Below, one piece after another: positions 8,013 through 16,696 of a DNA stretch of 64,000 bases. A program made the translations under genes and the position numbers. The stretch is taken from NCBI GenBank assembly GCA_963782345.1, contig CAWAJF010000010.1:1-64000 (forward strand), read 5' to 3'. This stretch comes from DASUPK01 sp963782345 (GTDB taxonomy: Bacteria > Actinomycetota > Thermoleophilia > Solirubrobacterales > 70-9). Every line of letters starts with the position of its first letter. Positions within the stretch are counted from its first letter, which is position 1. The notes under the pieces are model-generated. The model did no database searches. It had not been told where the DNA came from and worked only from the letters and a program-made list of their open reading frames with translations.

Positions 8013-8739
8013 AGACCGGCGCGCCCAGGGGGACGCGCGCGAACAGCGAGATCATGTCCGGGTCGGAGGCGCGCAGGCAGCCGTGTGAGTTGGCGCCACC
8101 GATCGATCCCGGCGTGCCATGGATCGCCATGCGATCGCCTCCGATCCACCCCGCCGGCAGGCTCGGCTGGTGGCCGGAGAGGGCCAGCACGCAGCACCCG
8201 TACCACGGGCCGAGCCCCTTGCCCACCAGGCCGTCGGTGACGGAGTACTCGCCCAGCGGCGTCGGTGAGCTCGGAGAGCCGACCGTCACCGGGAAGCGAT
8301 CGAGAATCCGGTTGCCGTAGCGGAGCTCCAGCCGCTGCCGCGAGACGTCCGCGTCGATCCAGAAGTGCGTCTGCGAGACGTCCAGGGCGAGGCGGTCGTC
8401 CCGGATCCAGGCGAGCTGCCCGTCGGGCAACTCGGGCGCCGGGACTCCGAACCACGCGCCGCTCACCCGCTCGATCCAGAAGACCCGTATCGAGCCGAAC
8501 TCGGTCCGGTCGCCGGCGCGCGCCACCACCGGCCCCCCGGGCGACGAGTGCAGCGGGACCCGGCGCCCGCGGCGGACGGTCGCGATCGGGAAGCTCGGCC
8601 CCTTCACCCTCGGCGCCGGGGGGTTGAGATGCACGTCTGGCAGCGGAACGATCGCACGCAGCGCAGTGACAGCGCCGTTTCCGCTCGCCGAGGGGGAGGC
8701 AGCGACCGCGAGCGCCGCGATCAGCGCGAGGAAGCTCAT
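7999..8739 (-). CDS. L,D-transpeptidase (YkuD family), secreted
   Basis: Cross-links peptidoglycan stem peptides 3-3 outside the membrane using a catalytic cysteine. A signal peptide (LALIAALAVAASPSASG) opens the 246-residue protein; a middle SH3-like/linker region precedes the YkuD domain. The active-site motif HGTPGSIGGANSHGCLRA ends with the nucleophile Cys near residue 221 and His 219, and the upstream WYGCCVLALSG segment lies in the domain. The gene starts 6 bp from the 3' end of tRNA-Ser(GCT), so it may be transcribed through the tRNA. It is convergent with the wax-ester synthase gene. Confidence 0.9.
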   Translation of the reverse strand: MSFLALIAALAVAASPSASGNGAVTALRAIVPLPDVHLNPPAPRVKGPSFPIATVRRGRRVPLHSSPGGPVVARAGDRTEFGSIRVFWIERVSGAWFGVPAPELPDGQLAWIRDDRLALDVSQTHFWIDADVSRQRLELRYGNRILDRFPVTVGSPSSPTPLGEYSVTDGLVGKGLGPWYGCCVLALSGHQPSLPAGWIGGDRMAIHGTPGSIGGANSHGCLRASDPDMISLFARVPLGAPVFIHA

Positions 8740-8744
8740 GGCAA

Positions 8745-8834
8745 CGGAGAGGGAGGGATTCGAACCCTCGAGAGAGCTATTAGCCCCCTACTCGCTTAGC
8801 AGGCGAGTGCCTTCAGCCACTCGGCCACCTCTCC
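8745..8834 (-). tRNA. tRNA-Ser (anticodon GCT)
   Basis: A 90-nt class II tRNA on the minus strand. Acceptor GGAGAGG pairs with CCTCTCC, discriminator G, anticodon loop CTGCTAA (GCT), a long variable arm, and T-loop TTCGAAT. No CCA is encoded. It reads AGC/AGU serine codons. Confidence 0.95.
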
Positions 8835-8886
8835 GGGGACGCCGGCCGCCGAGGCGACCACGCGGCACGATTGTAGGCTGGATCGG

Positions 8887-10116
8887 ATGAACGAAAACCC
8901 CGCCACCGAGACCGAGAGGACCGTCGGCGAGCCCGATACGAACGGGCACGCACCCCCGGTGGACGAGGAGACGCGGCCGCTCGCGGCGATCGACACGCCG
9001 ACGCCGCTGCCGCTGCCCACGCCGATGGAGGCCCATGAGCGCTTCGAGACCATCTTCGGCGGCAGGCAGGCCCCCTTCGGCTTCCTCGACCTCGACGCAG
9101 TCTGGGCCAACGCGGCGGACATGCTCCGGCGCTCGCGCGGCAAGCCGATTCGGATCGCCAGTAGGTCGATCCGCTCCCGCCCGGTGCTCGAGCGCCTCCT
9201 CGGCCTTGACCCCGGGTTCCAGGGAGCGCTCACCTTCACCCTGCCGGAGACCATCTGGCTCTGGGAACGGGGCCTGCGCGACCTGGTCGTCGCCTACCCG
9301 ACGACCGACCGCGCCTGCCTCACCCGGCTCGCCCGGGTCACGGCGGAGGACCCGGAGGAGGCGCCCGTGGTGATGGTCGACAGCCCGGAGCACCTCGATC
9401 TGATCGAGGAGGCCGCCGCCTCCTTCGTGGCGCCGGTCCGGGTCGCCATCGACATCGATCTCTCCTGGCGGCCGCTCGGCGGGATCGTCAAGATCGGGGC
9501 GAAGGGCTCGCCGATCCGGACGGCCGACGACGCCGTCGCCCTCGCGCAGGAGATCGACCGCCGCGAGCGCACGACGCTCGTCGGGGCGATGGCCTACGAG
9601 GCTCAGATCGCCGGTGTCGGTGACAACGTGCCGCGCAAGGCGATCAGCAACCTGATCGTGCGGCGCATGCAGGCCGCCTCGGCGAAGGACGTCGAGGAGC
9701 GGCGGGCCGAGATCGTCACGGCCCTCTCCGAGGTCGCGCAGCTGGAGTTCGTCAACGGAGGCGGCACCGGCTCGATCGACCAGACCGCCTCAGAGTGGGC
9801 GGTGACCGAGATCGGCGCCGGCTCCGGCTTCTACGCGTCCGTCCGCTTCGATCACTATCGCTCCTTCCGGCCGCGGCCGGCGGCGATGTTCGCGCTGCCG
9901 GTTACGCGGGGGACCGGCGCGGTCGAGATCGCGGGCGCCACGCAGGCGCTGCCCCTACCCGGCGCGAATCGGCTCCGAATCGGAGACCGTGTCTACTACC
10001 GCGACCTCGACGCGGGCGATCTCTGCGAGCGCTTCGACCGCCTCTTCCTGGTCACCGGGACCACGATCCGCGACGAGGTCCCGACCTACCGCGGCGAGCG
10101 CAAGGCGTTCATCTGA
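8887..10116 (+). CDS. PLP-dependent amino acid deaminase/aldolase (D-threonine aldolase-like fold)
   Basis: A 409-residue protein of the alanine-racemase-N-type TIM-barrel group that includes D-threonine aldolase and D-serine dehydratase; members bind pyridoxal phosphate and act on D- or beta-hydroxy amino acids. The PLP-lysine region appears as KPIRIASRSIRS (about 85-97), and the later EFVNGGGTGS is the phosphate-binding loop. The C-terminal half ends with RGERKAFI. The first 45 residues are Pro/Thr/Glu-rich and probably disordered, longer than usual. Note that the expected KxNA-like lysine cannot be fixed without alignment. Upstream lies a divergent tRNA-Ser gene; downstream a hairpin at 10137-10157. 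Substrate not determinable. Confidence 0.7.
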   Translation: MNENPATETERTVGEPDTNGHAPPVDEETRPLAAIDTPTPLPLPTPMEAHERFETIFGGRQAPFGFLDLDAVWANAADMLRRSRGKPIRIASRSIRSRPVLERLLGLDPGFQGALTFTLPETIWLWERGLRDLVVAYPTTDRACLTRLARVTAEDPEEAPVVMVDSPEHLDLIEEAAASFVAPVRVAIDIDLSWRPLGGIVKIGAKGSPIRTADDAVALAQEIDRRERTTLVGAMAYEAQIAGVGDNVPRKAISNLIVRRMQAASAKDVEERRAEIVTALSEVAQLEFVNGGGTGSIDQTASEWAVTEIGAGSGFYASVRFDHYRSFRPRPAAMFALPVTRGTGAVEIAGATQALPLPGANRLRIGDRVYYRDLDAGDLCERFDRLFLVTGTTIRDEVPTYRGERKAFI

Positions 10117-10136
10117 GACGGCTTCGCGATCGGGTC

Positions 10137-10157
10137 GCCGCCACACGCGGTGGCGGC
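10137..10157. terminator. Hairpin after the aldolase gene
   Basis: A perfect 8-bp stem, GCCGCCAC/GTGGCGGC, with a 5-nt loop lies 20 bp after the stop at 10116. No U-run follows, so it may be a weak or Rho-assisted terminator in this GC-rich genome. Confidence 0.5.
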
Positions 10158-10310
10158 TAGTACGAACGTCCAGTTGACGTTCGGTACCGAATAGAGGTCT
10201 TTCCCGGCCGGCGAGACGGCTCTACCGTCGTTCCGGTTCCCAGGGAAGGATCCATATCCCGCCGGCTTCCCATTGGGCTCGAAGGGGGACTTCGAGAGAG
10301 GATTTCGAGA

Positions 10311-12599
10311 GTGAGCCACCGATCAGCCGGCGTTGCGGTTCTCCAAGGTGACCGCGGTTGGTCCCGGGCGATCGGACTCGACGTCGAGCCGGGTCGCTTC
10401 TTCGAGGGGGCCAACGTCATCTGGCGCATCGCGCCGTTCGTCGTGGCGGGGATCCTGCCCTTCGCGCTGGTCCCTGTAGCCGGCCTCTCCTTCGCCGACC
10501 CCCGCGTCACGATCGCCGCCGCGATGGTGCCGCTGGTCGTCGGCGTGGCTTTGATCGTGCGCTGGGAGCGCCTCCCCGCCTGGCCGCAGGCACTCCCCCC
10601 TCTCGCCTACTTCGTGGTCCTCGCCCTGCTCCGCGATGCGAACAGCAGCACCCTGACGGTCTTCGACCCGCTGCTCTCGATCCCGATCATCTGGTTCGCG
10701 ATCTACGGAACCGGCCGGGAGGTAGCGGTGTCGATCGTCGCGATGGGCCTCACCCTCCTGCTCCCGGTGGTCCTGCCGGATCAACCGGCGTACGACAGCG
10801 AGCAGCTGCAGCGGATGATCGTCGCCGTCGTCCTCGCCGCGACGGTCGGCCCGGCGGTTCACACGCTGGTCGTGGCGCTGCGACGCACCACCAAGGACCT
10901 CGGCGCGGCCGAGGAGCGCTTTCGAAGGGCCTTCGACGACAGCCATGTGGGGATGGCCCTCGTCTCGACCGGCGGCCGCTTCCAGCGCGTCAATCGCGCC
11001 CTCTGCGGGATCGCCGGGTATGACGAGGCTGAGCTGCTCGGGAAGACCTTCGGCGAGATCACCCACCCCGACGACGTGGACACCGATCTCGATGCGCTGC
11101 GCGAATTGATCGACGGCGGGCGCTACGGCTACCGGACCGAGAAGCGCTACCTCCATGCGGACGGACACGCGGTCTGGATCTCGCTGAACGTCTCGCCGGT
11201 GTACGACAGCGAGGGCGCGGTGAGCTACCTGCTCAGCCAGATCGAGGACATCGCGGACCGCAAGGAGTCTGAGGAGCGGCTCACGCGCCAGGCGCTTCAC
11301 GACTCGCTCACCGGGCTTCCCAACCGGACGCTGTTTGCGGACCGCGTTCGCATGGCGTCGAGTCGCCGCGCCGCCCGCGGCTACGCGATCGTCTACCTGG
11401 ACCTGGACGGCTTCAAGCTGGTCAACGACACGCTCGGGCACGCCGCCGGCGACCAGGTGCTGATCGAGGTGGCGCGCCGCCTGGAGCGCCTGCTTCGAGC
11501 CGGCGACACCCTGGCGCGACTGGGCGGCGACGAGTTCGCCCTCCTCTGTGAGGAGGTCGGCGACGAGCAGGTCCGGGTGATCGCCGACCGCGTCATCGAC
11601 ACGATGGCCGATCCGATCGAGGTGCAGGGCAGATCGATCATGCAGGCGGCGAGCATCGGCATCGCTCTGTATTCGGCGGACGGAACCCCTACCGAGCCCG
11701 ACGAGATGCTGGGCGATGCCGACCTCGCCATGTACCGGGCCAAGGCGGCCGGAAAGTCCCGCTACGCGGTGTTCGAGACCTGGATGCGCACCGGGCGCAC
11801 GGATCAGACCGGGCTCGAGAGTGAGCTCCGCGCCGGGATCGAGAACGACGAGCTCACCGTCCACTACCAACCGGAGCTGGACCTGATCAGCGGGGAGATC
11901 ACCGGCGCGGAGGCTCTGGTCCGCTGGCAGCATCCCGACCGAGGACTGCTCGAGCCGGCGCAGTTCCTGTTCGTCGCCGAGTCCAGCGACCTGATCTCGG
12001 AGCTCGACGACCTCGTCATGCGGCAGGCCTGCTTCCAGGCGGCTCGCTGGCGCGAGGAGCTGCCCGCGGGAGAGCGATTCACCGTCTCGGTCAACATCAG
12101 CGAACGCCGGCTCGCGGACCGGGGCCTGAGCGGCAAGATCGCCCAGGCGATCGCCGATGCCCGGCTCCCCGCCGCCTCGCTTTGCCTGGAGATCGCCGAG
12201 CGCGCGATCATGGATCGCCGGGCGTCCGCGCTCACCGCGATCCCGGACCTCGAGGCGCTGGGCATCCGGCTGCTGATCGATGACTTCGGCATCGCCATCT
12301 CCTCCTTCGGCAGCCTCAAGCGGCTGCCCCGGCTGAACGCGATCAAGATCGACGGCTCCTTCATCGCCGGGCTCGGGCGCTCGCGTGAGGACTCCGCCGG
12401 AGTCGCAGCCATCATCGGACTGGCCCATGGGCTGGGCCTGACCGCAACCGCCGAGGGGCTCGAGCGCGAGGAGCAGCTCCGCGAGCTTCAGGCCCTGCAC
12501 TGCGACCGCGGCCAGGGCTACTACTTCGCCCGCCCGCAGCCGCCGGAGGCGCTCGGCGAGCTGCTCGTCTCGGCGCGGCTCGGTGAGCTGATCTCCTAG
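10311..12599 (+). CDS. Membrane PAS-GGDEF-EAL cyclic-di-GMP turnover protein
   Basis: Makes and/or breaks the second messenger c-di-GMP. The 762-residue protein has about five N-terminal membrane helices (residues 35-190), a PAS sensor (about 200-325), a GGDEF diguanylate cyclase domain (RLGGDEFALL near 404) and an EAL phosphodiesterase domain (GAEALVRW near 533). EAL residues that bind metal and c-di-GMP are visible (Glu of EAL, Asn of VNIS, LEIAER, IDDFG, IKIDGSF, TAEGLE), so both domains look active; after DDFG the usual GTGYSSL reads GIAISSF. GTG start with GAGAGGA upstream. A second c-di-GMP gene lies 2 kb downstream. The ligand sensed is unknown. Confidence 0.9.
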   Translation: MSHRSAGVAVLQGDRGWSRAIGLDVEPGRFFEGANVIWRIAPFVVAGILPFALVPVAGLSFADPRVTIAAAMVPLVVGVALIVRWERLPAWPQALPPLAYFVVLALLRDANSSTLTVFDPLLSIPIIWFAIYGTGREVAVSIVAMGLTLLLPVVLPDQPAYDSEQLQRMIVAVVLAATVGPAVHTLVVALRRTTKDLGAAEERFRRAFDDSHVGMALVSTGGRFQRVNRALCGIAGYDEAELLGKTFGEITHPDDVDTDLDALRELIDGGRYGYRTEKRYLHADGHAVWISLNVSPVYDSEGAVSYLLSQIEDIADRKESEERLTRQALHDSLTGLPNRTLFADRVRMASSRRAARGYAIVYLDLDGFKLVNDTLGHAAGDQVLIEVARRLERLLRAGDTLARLGGDEFALLCEEVGDEQVRVIADRVIDTMADPIEVQGRSIMQAASIGIALYSADGTPTEPDEMLGDADLAMYRAKAAGKSRYAVFETWMRTGRTDQTGLESELRAGIENDELTVHYQPELDLISGEITGAEALVRWQHPDRGLLEPAQFLFVAESSDLISELDDLVMRQACFQAARWREELPAGERFTVSVNISERRLADRGLSGKIAQAIADARLPAASLCLEIAERAIMDRRASALTAIPDLEALGIRLLIDDFGIAISSFGSLKRLPRLNAIKIDGSFIAGLGRSREDSAGVAAIIGLAHGLGLTATAEGLEREEQLRELQALHCDRGQGYYFARPQPPEALGELLVSARLGELIS

Positions 12600-12624
12600 C
12601 GCGTCCGCGTGGGAGGATGCCCCG

Positions 12625-13131
12625 ATGGGGCGCGTTCCCTCATATGACCCGCGGGAGCCGAAGAGCCCCTGGATGAGCGCGCTGTCGTGGACGGCGCGTC
12701 AGCCCCCGGTGACCTGGTTCCTGGTCAACGTGGGCAACAAGATCGATCCGTATCTGATGAAGGCCACCGGAGGCCGGGTGAAGAGCACTCTCAGCGCCCC
12801 GACGGTCCTGCTCACCCACACCGGCGCGAAGAGCGGTAAGCGGCGCACCACCCCGCTCGCCTACTTCACCGACGGCGATGACGTGATCCTGATCGCCTCG
12901 CGCGGCGGGCATCGCGACCATCCCGCCTGGTACCACAACGTCAGCGCGAACCCGGAGGTCGAGCTCTGGACGAAGGGCGGCGGTGGCCGCTACCGCGCCA
13001 CCGAGGCCGAGGGCGAGAATCGCCGGCGCCTGTGGGACCTCGCCACTGAGTTCTATCCCGGGTTCGCGAAGTACCAAGAGCGCGCGGGCGATCGGCGGAT
13101 CCCGGTCATCGCCTGTAGCCCCCGCGACTAG
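12625..13131 (+). CDS. F420H2-type nitroreductase/quinone reductase (Ddn family)
   Basis: A 168-residue protein of the deazaflavin (F420)-dependent nitroreductase family, split-barrel fold. Members use reduced F420 to reduce quinones or nitroaromatics. Recognisable are TVLLTHTGAKSGKRRTTPL, ILIASRGGHRDHPAWYHN and NPEVELW, the family's F420-binding and dimer segments. The ATG at 12625 follows GGGAGG at good spacing. It sits between the GGDEF-EAL gene and tRNA-Ser(TGA) and may be a single-gene unit. Presence of this family implies that the organism makes or imports F420, which fits an actinobacterium. Confidence 0.85.
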   Translation: MGRVPSYDPREPKSPWMSALSWTARQPPVTWFLVNVGNKIDPYLMKATGGRVKSTLSAPTVLLTHTGAKSGKRRTTPLAYFTDGDDVILIASRGGHRDHPAWYHNVSANPEVELWTKGGGGRYRATEAEGENRRRLWDLATEFYPGFAKYQERAGDRRIPVIACSPRD

Positions 13132-13144
13132 CCTTCACTATCCC

Positions 13145-13232
13145 GGAGGGGTGGCAGAGCGGTTGAATGCGGCGGCCTTGAAAGCCGTTAGGGGCCTTCG
13201 GTCCCTCGGGGGTTCGAATCCCTCCCCCTCCG
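13145..13232 (+). tRNA. tRNA-Ser (anticodon TGA)
   Basis: An 88-nt class II tRNA. Acceptor GGAGGGG pairs with CCCCTCC, discriminator G, anticodon loop CTTGAAA (TGA), long variable arm, T-loop TTCGAAT. No encoded CCA. Confidence 0.95.
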
Positions 13233-13235
13233 CTA

Positions 13236-14456
13236 TCAGCGCAGCTTGACCCCGGTGATGTCCACGGTGCCGATCAGATCGCCTGTGGCGAAGTCGTCAC
13301 CGGCATTTCCCGACTCCGTCGGGAAGTTCTGATTCAGCAGGGGAGCGGCGAGGTCCGCAAGCCTGACGGTCGCCCCCGTCAGGGTCACCGTATTGGTGCC
13401 TGGGTCTATCGAGCGCGTCGCCGTCGAGAAGTCGATCGTGGCCAGGGGCGCGCGCGGCAGGGTCGTCCCGATCGGGAGCGTGGCGAGCGACCTCAGCTGG
13501 CTCTGGCTGAAGGCGACGCTCAGATCCGTGCTCTTCAGCTCACTGCCGGTCGCCGGGGCGCTGGAGGCACAGGCGTCGGGAGTGAGGAACGCCGTGCTGT
13601 TCTTGGTGATGGTCTGTCCGCCGGCGGTGAACAGCTCTCCCGCGCTGAAGTCGGGGGCGATGTCGCCGCCGGTCACAGGGAAGGTGTAGTCCGTGCCCAG
13701 GAGACCACCGGCGGTCGCGGGGGCAATCGGAGCGACGCCAGGCGGTGATCCTCCCGGAAGCGGGTTGATGCAGTGATTGGGGAGCTTGGAGACGAACGCT
13801 CCCATCGCGTCCGTGTGAAGCGCCATCTCGCCGGTGTCCGGGACGACGTGCACGGCCAGCGGCTCGGTCGTCATCGAAACGATCGTGCCGAGCGGCCGGC
13901 CCGCTTTCACCCGGCCGCGGGCCGATTTGCGCGCCCCCTTCCGATGGCGCGGGCGAAAGGCGCGGTTGAGGGCCTTCGCGCCCCTGCCCGCGAGGCTGAT
14001 CGCGACGTTCTCGATCCTGGCGCCATAGCCATCGCGGGTGACAGTCCCGCCGCGCAGGGTGCCGAATCCGCTGACGAAGTCCTTGCCGACCTTGGCCAGG
14101 ATGGTGCCCGGCGCGCCGTTTGCGCCGAACGTCAAGCTGAGGAGCCTCACCTTCGCCTTGCCCTTGGCCTTGCGCTTGACCTTGCCCTTGTGCTTCGCCT
14201 TGAAGGCGCCCGAGACCTGCGCCGTGCCGGAGCCGTCGAGGGGGTCGATGGCCCCACCGGTGATCTGAAGGGTCAAGCTGCGCGGCTTCAGCTTCAGGCC
14301 ATGGCTGCCATGTAGCTGAACGACGACGGATCCGCCCTTGAGATCGTCGGGAGCCGCCAGCGCCATGCTCGAGGCGACAAGCAGCGCGGCCAGCGCGAAA
14401 ACGGCGGCGATCAGCCCGCGCCTCGCTCCCTTCAGCTTGTCGCTATTGGTCGGCAA
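13236..14456 (-). CDS. Secreted protein of unknown function with Lys-rich insert
   Basis: A 406-residue exported protein: signal peptide at about residues 13-35 (GLIAAVFALAALLVASS then ALAAPDD). The mature part is beta-rich with repeated short strands ending in Gly/Thr/Asp, reminiscent of HtaA-like or other surface beta domains, but I cannot assign it firmly. Two basic inserts stand out: residues 88-105 (KAKHKGKVKRKAKGKAKV) and about 165-185 (RPRHRKGARKSARGRVKAG). A few Cys in the C-terminal half could form disulfides. TTG start. It ends 4 bp from the 3' end of tRNA-Ser(TGA), convergent with it. Confidence 0.6.
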   Translation of the reverse strand: MPTNSDKLKGARRGLIAAVFALAALLVASSMALAAPDDLKGGSVVVQLHGSHGLKLKPRSLTLQITGGAIDPLDGSGTAQVSGAFKAKHKGKVKRKAKGKAKVRLLSLTFGANGAPGTILAKVGKDFVSGFGTLRGGTVTRDGYGARIENVAISLAGRGAKALNRAFRPRHRKGARKSARGRVKAGRPLGTIVSMTTEPLAVHVVPDTGEMALHTDAMGAFVSKLPNHCINPLPGGSPPGVAPIAPATAGGLLGTDYTFPVTGGDIAPDFSAGELFTAGGQTITKNSTAFLTPDACASSAPATGSELKSTDLSVAFSQSQLRSLATLPIGTTLPRAPLATIDFSTATRSIDPGTNTVTLTGATVRLADLAAPLLNQNFPTESGNAGDDFATGDLIGTVDITGVKLR

Positions 14457-14610
14457 CCGGTCTCGAGGTGAACTCCCCCCTGCACGACCAAGTGTCTCAC
14501 GGGCCGCCGCAGGATGCGCTGGGTCGGCTACCCGATATTGCTATCCAGGATTCTTGCCGGTGGGACGATGAAAAGGGGCGGGGGAAAATCATCCGGCCTC
14601 GGCAGGAACC

Positions 14611-16629
14611 GTGGATTTAGCTTCTCGACAGGCGCACTCAGCGAAGAAACCGGCCAAAGCAGCACTCATCGGGATCGTCCTCGCGGCCCTGATGCTGGTG
14701 ATCGCCCACAGCACGGTTCACCTCGGGTCTCCGCGGTTCAGCTACTTCATCGAGGAGTGGGTCTACGACTTCGTCACGATGATGGCCGCGCTGGCGACCC
14801 TCGCTCGATCCATTGCCCGCAAGGAGGAGCGGCTCGCCTGGGCGCTCCTTGGAATCGGGCTCTTCGCCTGGGCCGCCGGAGACCTCTACTGGACGGTCGC
14901 CCTGCGGGACTTGGCGAGCCCACCCTTCCCGTCGGTCGACGACGGCCTCTACCTCTCCGGATATCTCCTCATCCTCGCCGGGCTCGTCGCCTACGTCCGG
15001 GCACGCGTCGGGCGCATGACGGCCGTCGTCTGGACGGACGTGACGATCGGCGCCCTCTGCGTAGCGGCGATCGGCGCCAGCCTGCTGATGGACTACGTCC
15101 TCGCCAACACGAGCGGAACGGCGGTCGAGATCGGCGTGGCCGTCGCCTATCCCGCTGCCGACCTCATCATCCTCGCCGTCGCGGCCGGCACCGTCGCGTT
15201 GACCGGCTGGCGGCCGGGCCGGGCTCTCACCCTGATCGCCGCCGGAGTCGCCTGCGCCGCGGTCGGAGACGCCGTCTACACCTACCAATCACTGGCCGGG
15301 ACCTACACCGCCGCGAGCTGGAACAACTTCCTCTGGCCCCTGGCGGTGGTCCTGATCGCCGCCGGTGCTCTCCAGCCCTCGCCGAAACATCGCGAGACCG
15401 AGCCGGCCGAGGGCTGGCGCTCGTTCGCCTCCCCCACGATCTTCGCCCTGGCTGTCCTGGCGCTGCTGATGCTCCAGCGGCAGGACATGAACGAGCCGGC
15501 TGTCGCGGCCCTGACCGTCGCGACCCTGGTGGCGGTTGTCGTCAGGCTCGTTTTGACGTTCTCGCAGAACCACACCCTGGTCAGGCAGCTCGAGACGGAC
15601 CCTCTGACCGGCTTGTACAACCGCGGCAAGCTCGCCTACGACCTGGAGCGCCTCTTCAGCCTCGATCGCCCGCCTCCGCAGGTCCTGGCCTTCCTCGACC
15701 TGGACGGGTTCAAGTCCTACAACGACGCCTTCGGCCATCCGGCCGGGGATGCGCTGCTCGTGCGACTCGGCCACCAGCTTGCGGCCGCGGTCGGAGATCG
15801 AGGGCGCGCCTACCGGCTGGGCGGCGACGAGTTCGCGATGCTGCTCCCCGGCGACGCGACGAGCACCGGTCCCGCCGTGGCGGCCGGGGCGGCCGCCCTG
15901 AGCGAGCGTGGTGAGGGCTTCAAGGTCAGCAGCTCGTGCGGCTCCGCCGAGCTGCCGGCCGACGCCACCAGCCCCAGCACGGCCCTGCAGCTGGCCGACC
16001 AGCGGATGTATGCGGACAAGGACTCACACCGTCCTTCCGCCGGCGGCGAGGCCGAGGCGGTGCTCCTTCGCATCCTCAACCAGCGCGCACCCGATCTCAG
16101 CGCGCACGTAATCGCGGTCAAGGGCCTGGCGCTCGCGGTCGGCGAGGAGCTCGAGCTGCCGCCCGGCGAGCTCGCCACGCTCGGCCGGACCTCGGAGCTC
16201 CACGACATCGGGAAGATCGCGATCCCCGACGCGATCCTGAGAAAACCGGGGCCGCTCGACGAGGAGGAGTGGGAATTCATGCACCAGCACACGATCCTTG
16301 GCGAGCGCATCGTCTCCGCGGCCCCGTCGCTCGCCGCGGTCGGCAGGCTGATTCGCTCCACCCATGAGCGCTGGGACGGCAGGGGATACCCCGACCGTCT
16401 GGCGGGTCCGTCGATTCCCCTCGCAGCTCGCATCATCCTGGTCTGCGATGCATACGACGCGATGACGTCCGAGCGGCCCTACTCACCGGCCCGCGATCCG
16501 GAGAGCGCTCTCGGCGAGCTCCACAAGTGCGCCGGCACCCAGTTCGACGCCGAGCTCGTCCGGATTCTCGATCGCGTCGTGCGCTCGAGACCGGCGGAGA
16601 GCCTGCCGGTGCCCGTGCCGGCCGGCTGA
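14611..16629 (+). CDS. Membrane GGDEF-HD-GYP hybrid c-di-GMP protein
   Basis: A 672-residue protein joining opposing activities. Residues about 15-320 form roughly nine membrane helices. GGDEF domain: DPLTGLYNRGKL and RLGGDEFAML (near 403), intact for c-di-GMP synthesis. HD-GYP domain: first metal His in LSAHVIAVKG, ELHDIGKIAIPD (HD near 531), HTILGERI, THERWDGRGYPD (GYP near 590) and CDAYDAMTSERPYSPA, all expected for hydrolysis. GTG start with AGGA 6 bp upstream. A strong hairpin follows. With the PAS-GGDEF-EAL gene at 10311 it makes a local pair of bifunctional c-di-GMP enzymes. Confidence 0.9.
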   Translation: MDLASRQAHSAKKPAKAALIGIVLAALMLVIAHSTVHLGSPRFSYFIEEWVYDFVTMMAALATLARSIARKEERLAWALLGIGLFAWAAGDLYWTVALRDLASPPFPSVDDGLYLSGYLLILAGLVAYVRARVGRMTAVVWTDVTIGALCVAAIGASLLMDYVLANTSGTAVEIGVAVAYPAADLIILAVAAGTVALTGWRPGRALTLIAAGVACAAVGDAVYTYQSLAGTYTAASWNNFLWPLAVVLIAAGALQPSPKHRETEPAEGWRSFASPTIFALAVLALLMLQRQDMNEPAVAALTVATLVAVVVRLVLTFSQNHTLVRQLETDPLTGLYNRGKLAYDLERLFSLDRPPPQVLAFLDLDGFKSYNDAFGHPAGDALLVRLGHQLAAAVGDRGRAYRLGGDEFAMLLPGDATSTGPAVAAGAAALSERGEGFKVSSSCGSAELPADATSPSTALQLADQRMYADKDSHRPSAGGEAEAVLLRILNQRAPDLSAHVIAVKGLALAVGEELELPPGELATLGRTSELHDIGKIAIPDAILRKPGPLDEEEWEFMHQHTILGERIVSAAPSLAAVGRLIRSTHERWDGRGYPDRLAGPSIPLAARIILVCDAYDAMTSERPYSPARDPESALGELHKCAGTQFDAELVRILDRVVRSRPAESLPVPVPAG

Positions 16630-16647
16630 TTCGGCCGGAAGAACGAA

Positions 16648-16673
16648 ACCGGGCGCCCAGTTGGGCGCCCGGT
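16648..16673. terminator. Bidirectional terminator between convergent genes
   Basis: A perfect 12-bp stem (ACCGGGCGCCCA / TGGGCGCCCGGT) with a 2-nt apex lies between the stops at 16629 (plus) and 16697 (minus). On the minus strand it is followed by TTTCGTTC, so it is best suited to end the minus-strand TSP3-like gene. Confidence 0.8.
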
Positions 16674-16696
16674 ACCGCGGGGAGTCTCGGGGCGAG

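Noticed and set aside
10117..10310. Possible c-di-GMP riboswitch upstream of the GGDEF-EAL gene (and at 14457-14610 before the HD-GYP gene)
   Set aside because: I looked for the conserved GEMM core and paired helices; only short G-rich pieces match, so there is no support.
10323..12500. A 725-codon open frame antisense to the GGDEF-EAL gene
   Set aside because: Same reason: composition is a by-product of GC-rich codons on the other strand, while the plus strand has clear PAS, GGDEF and EAL motifs.
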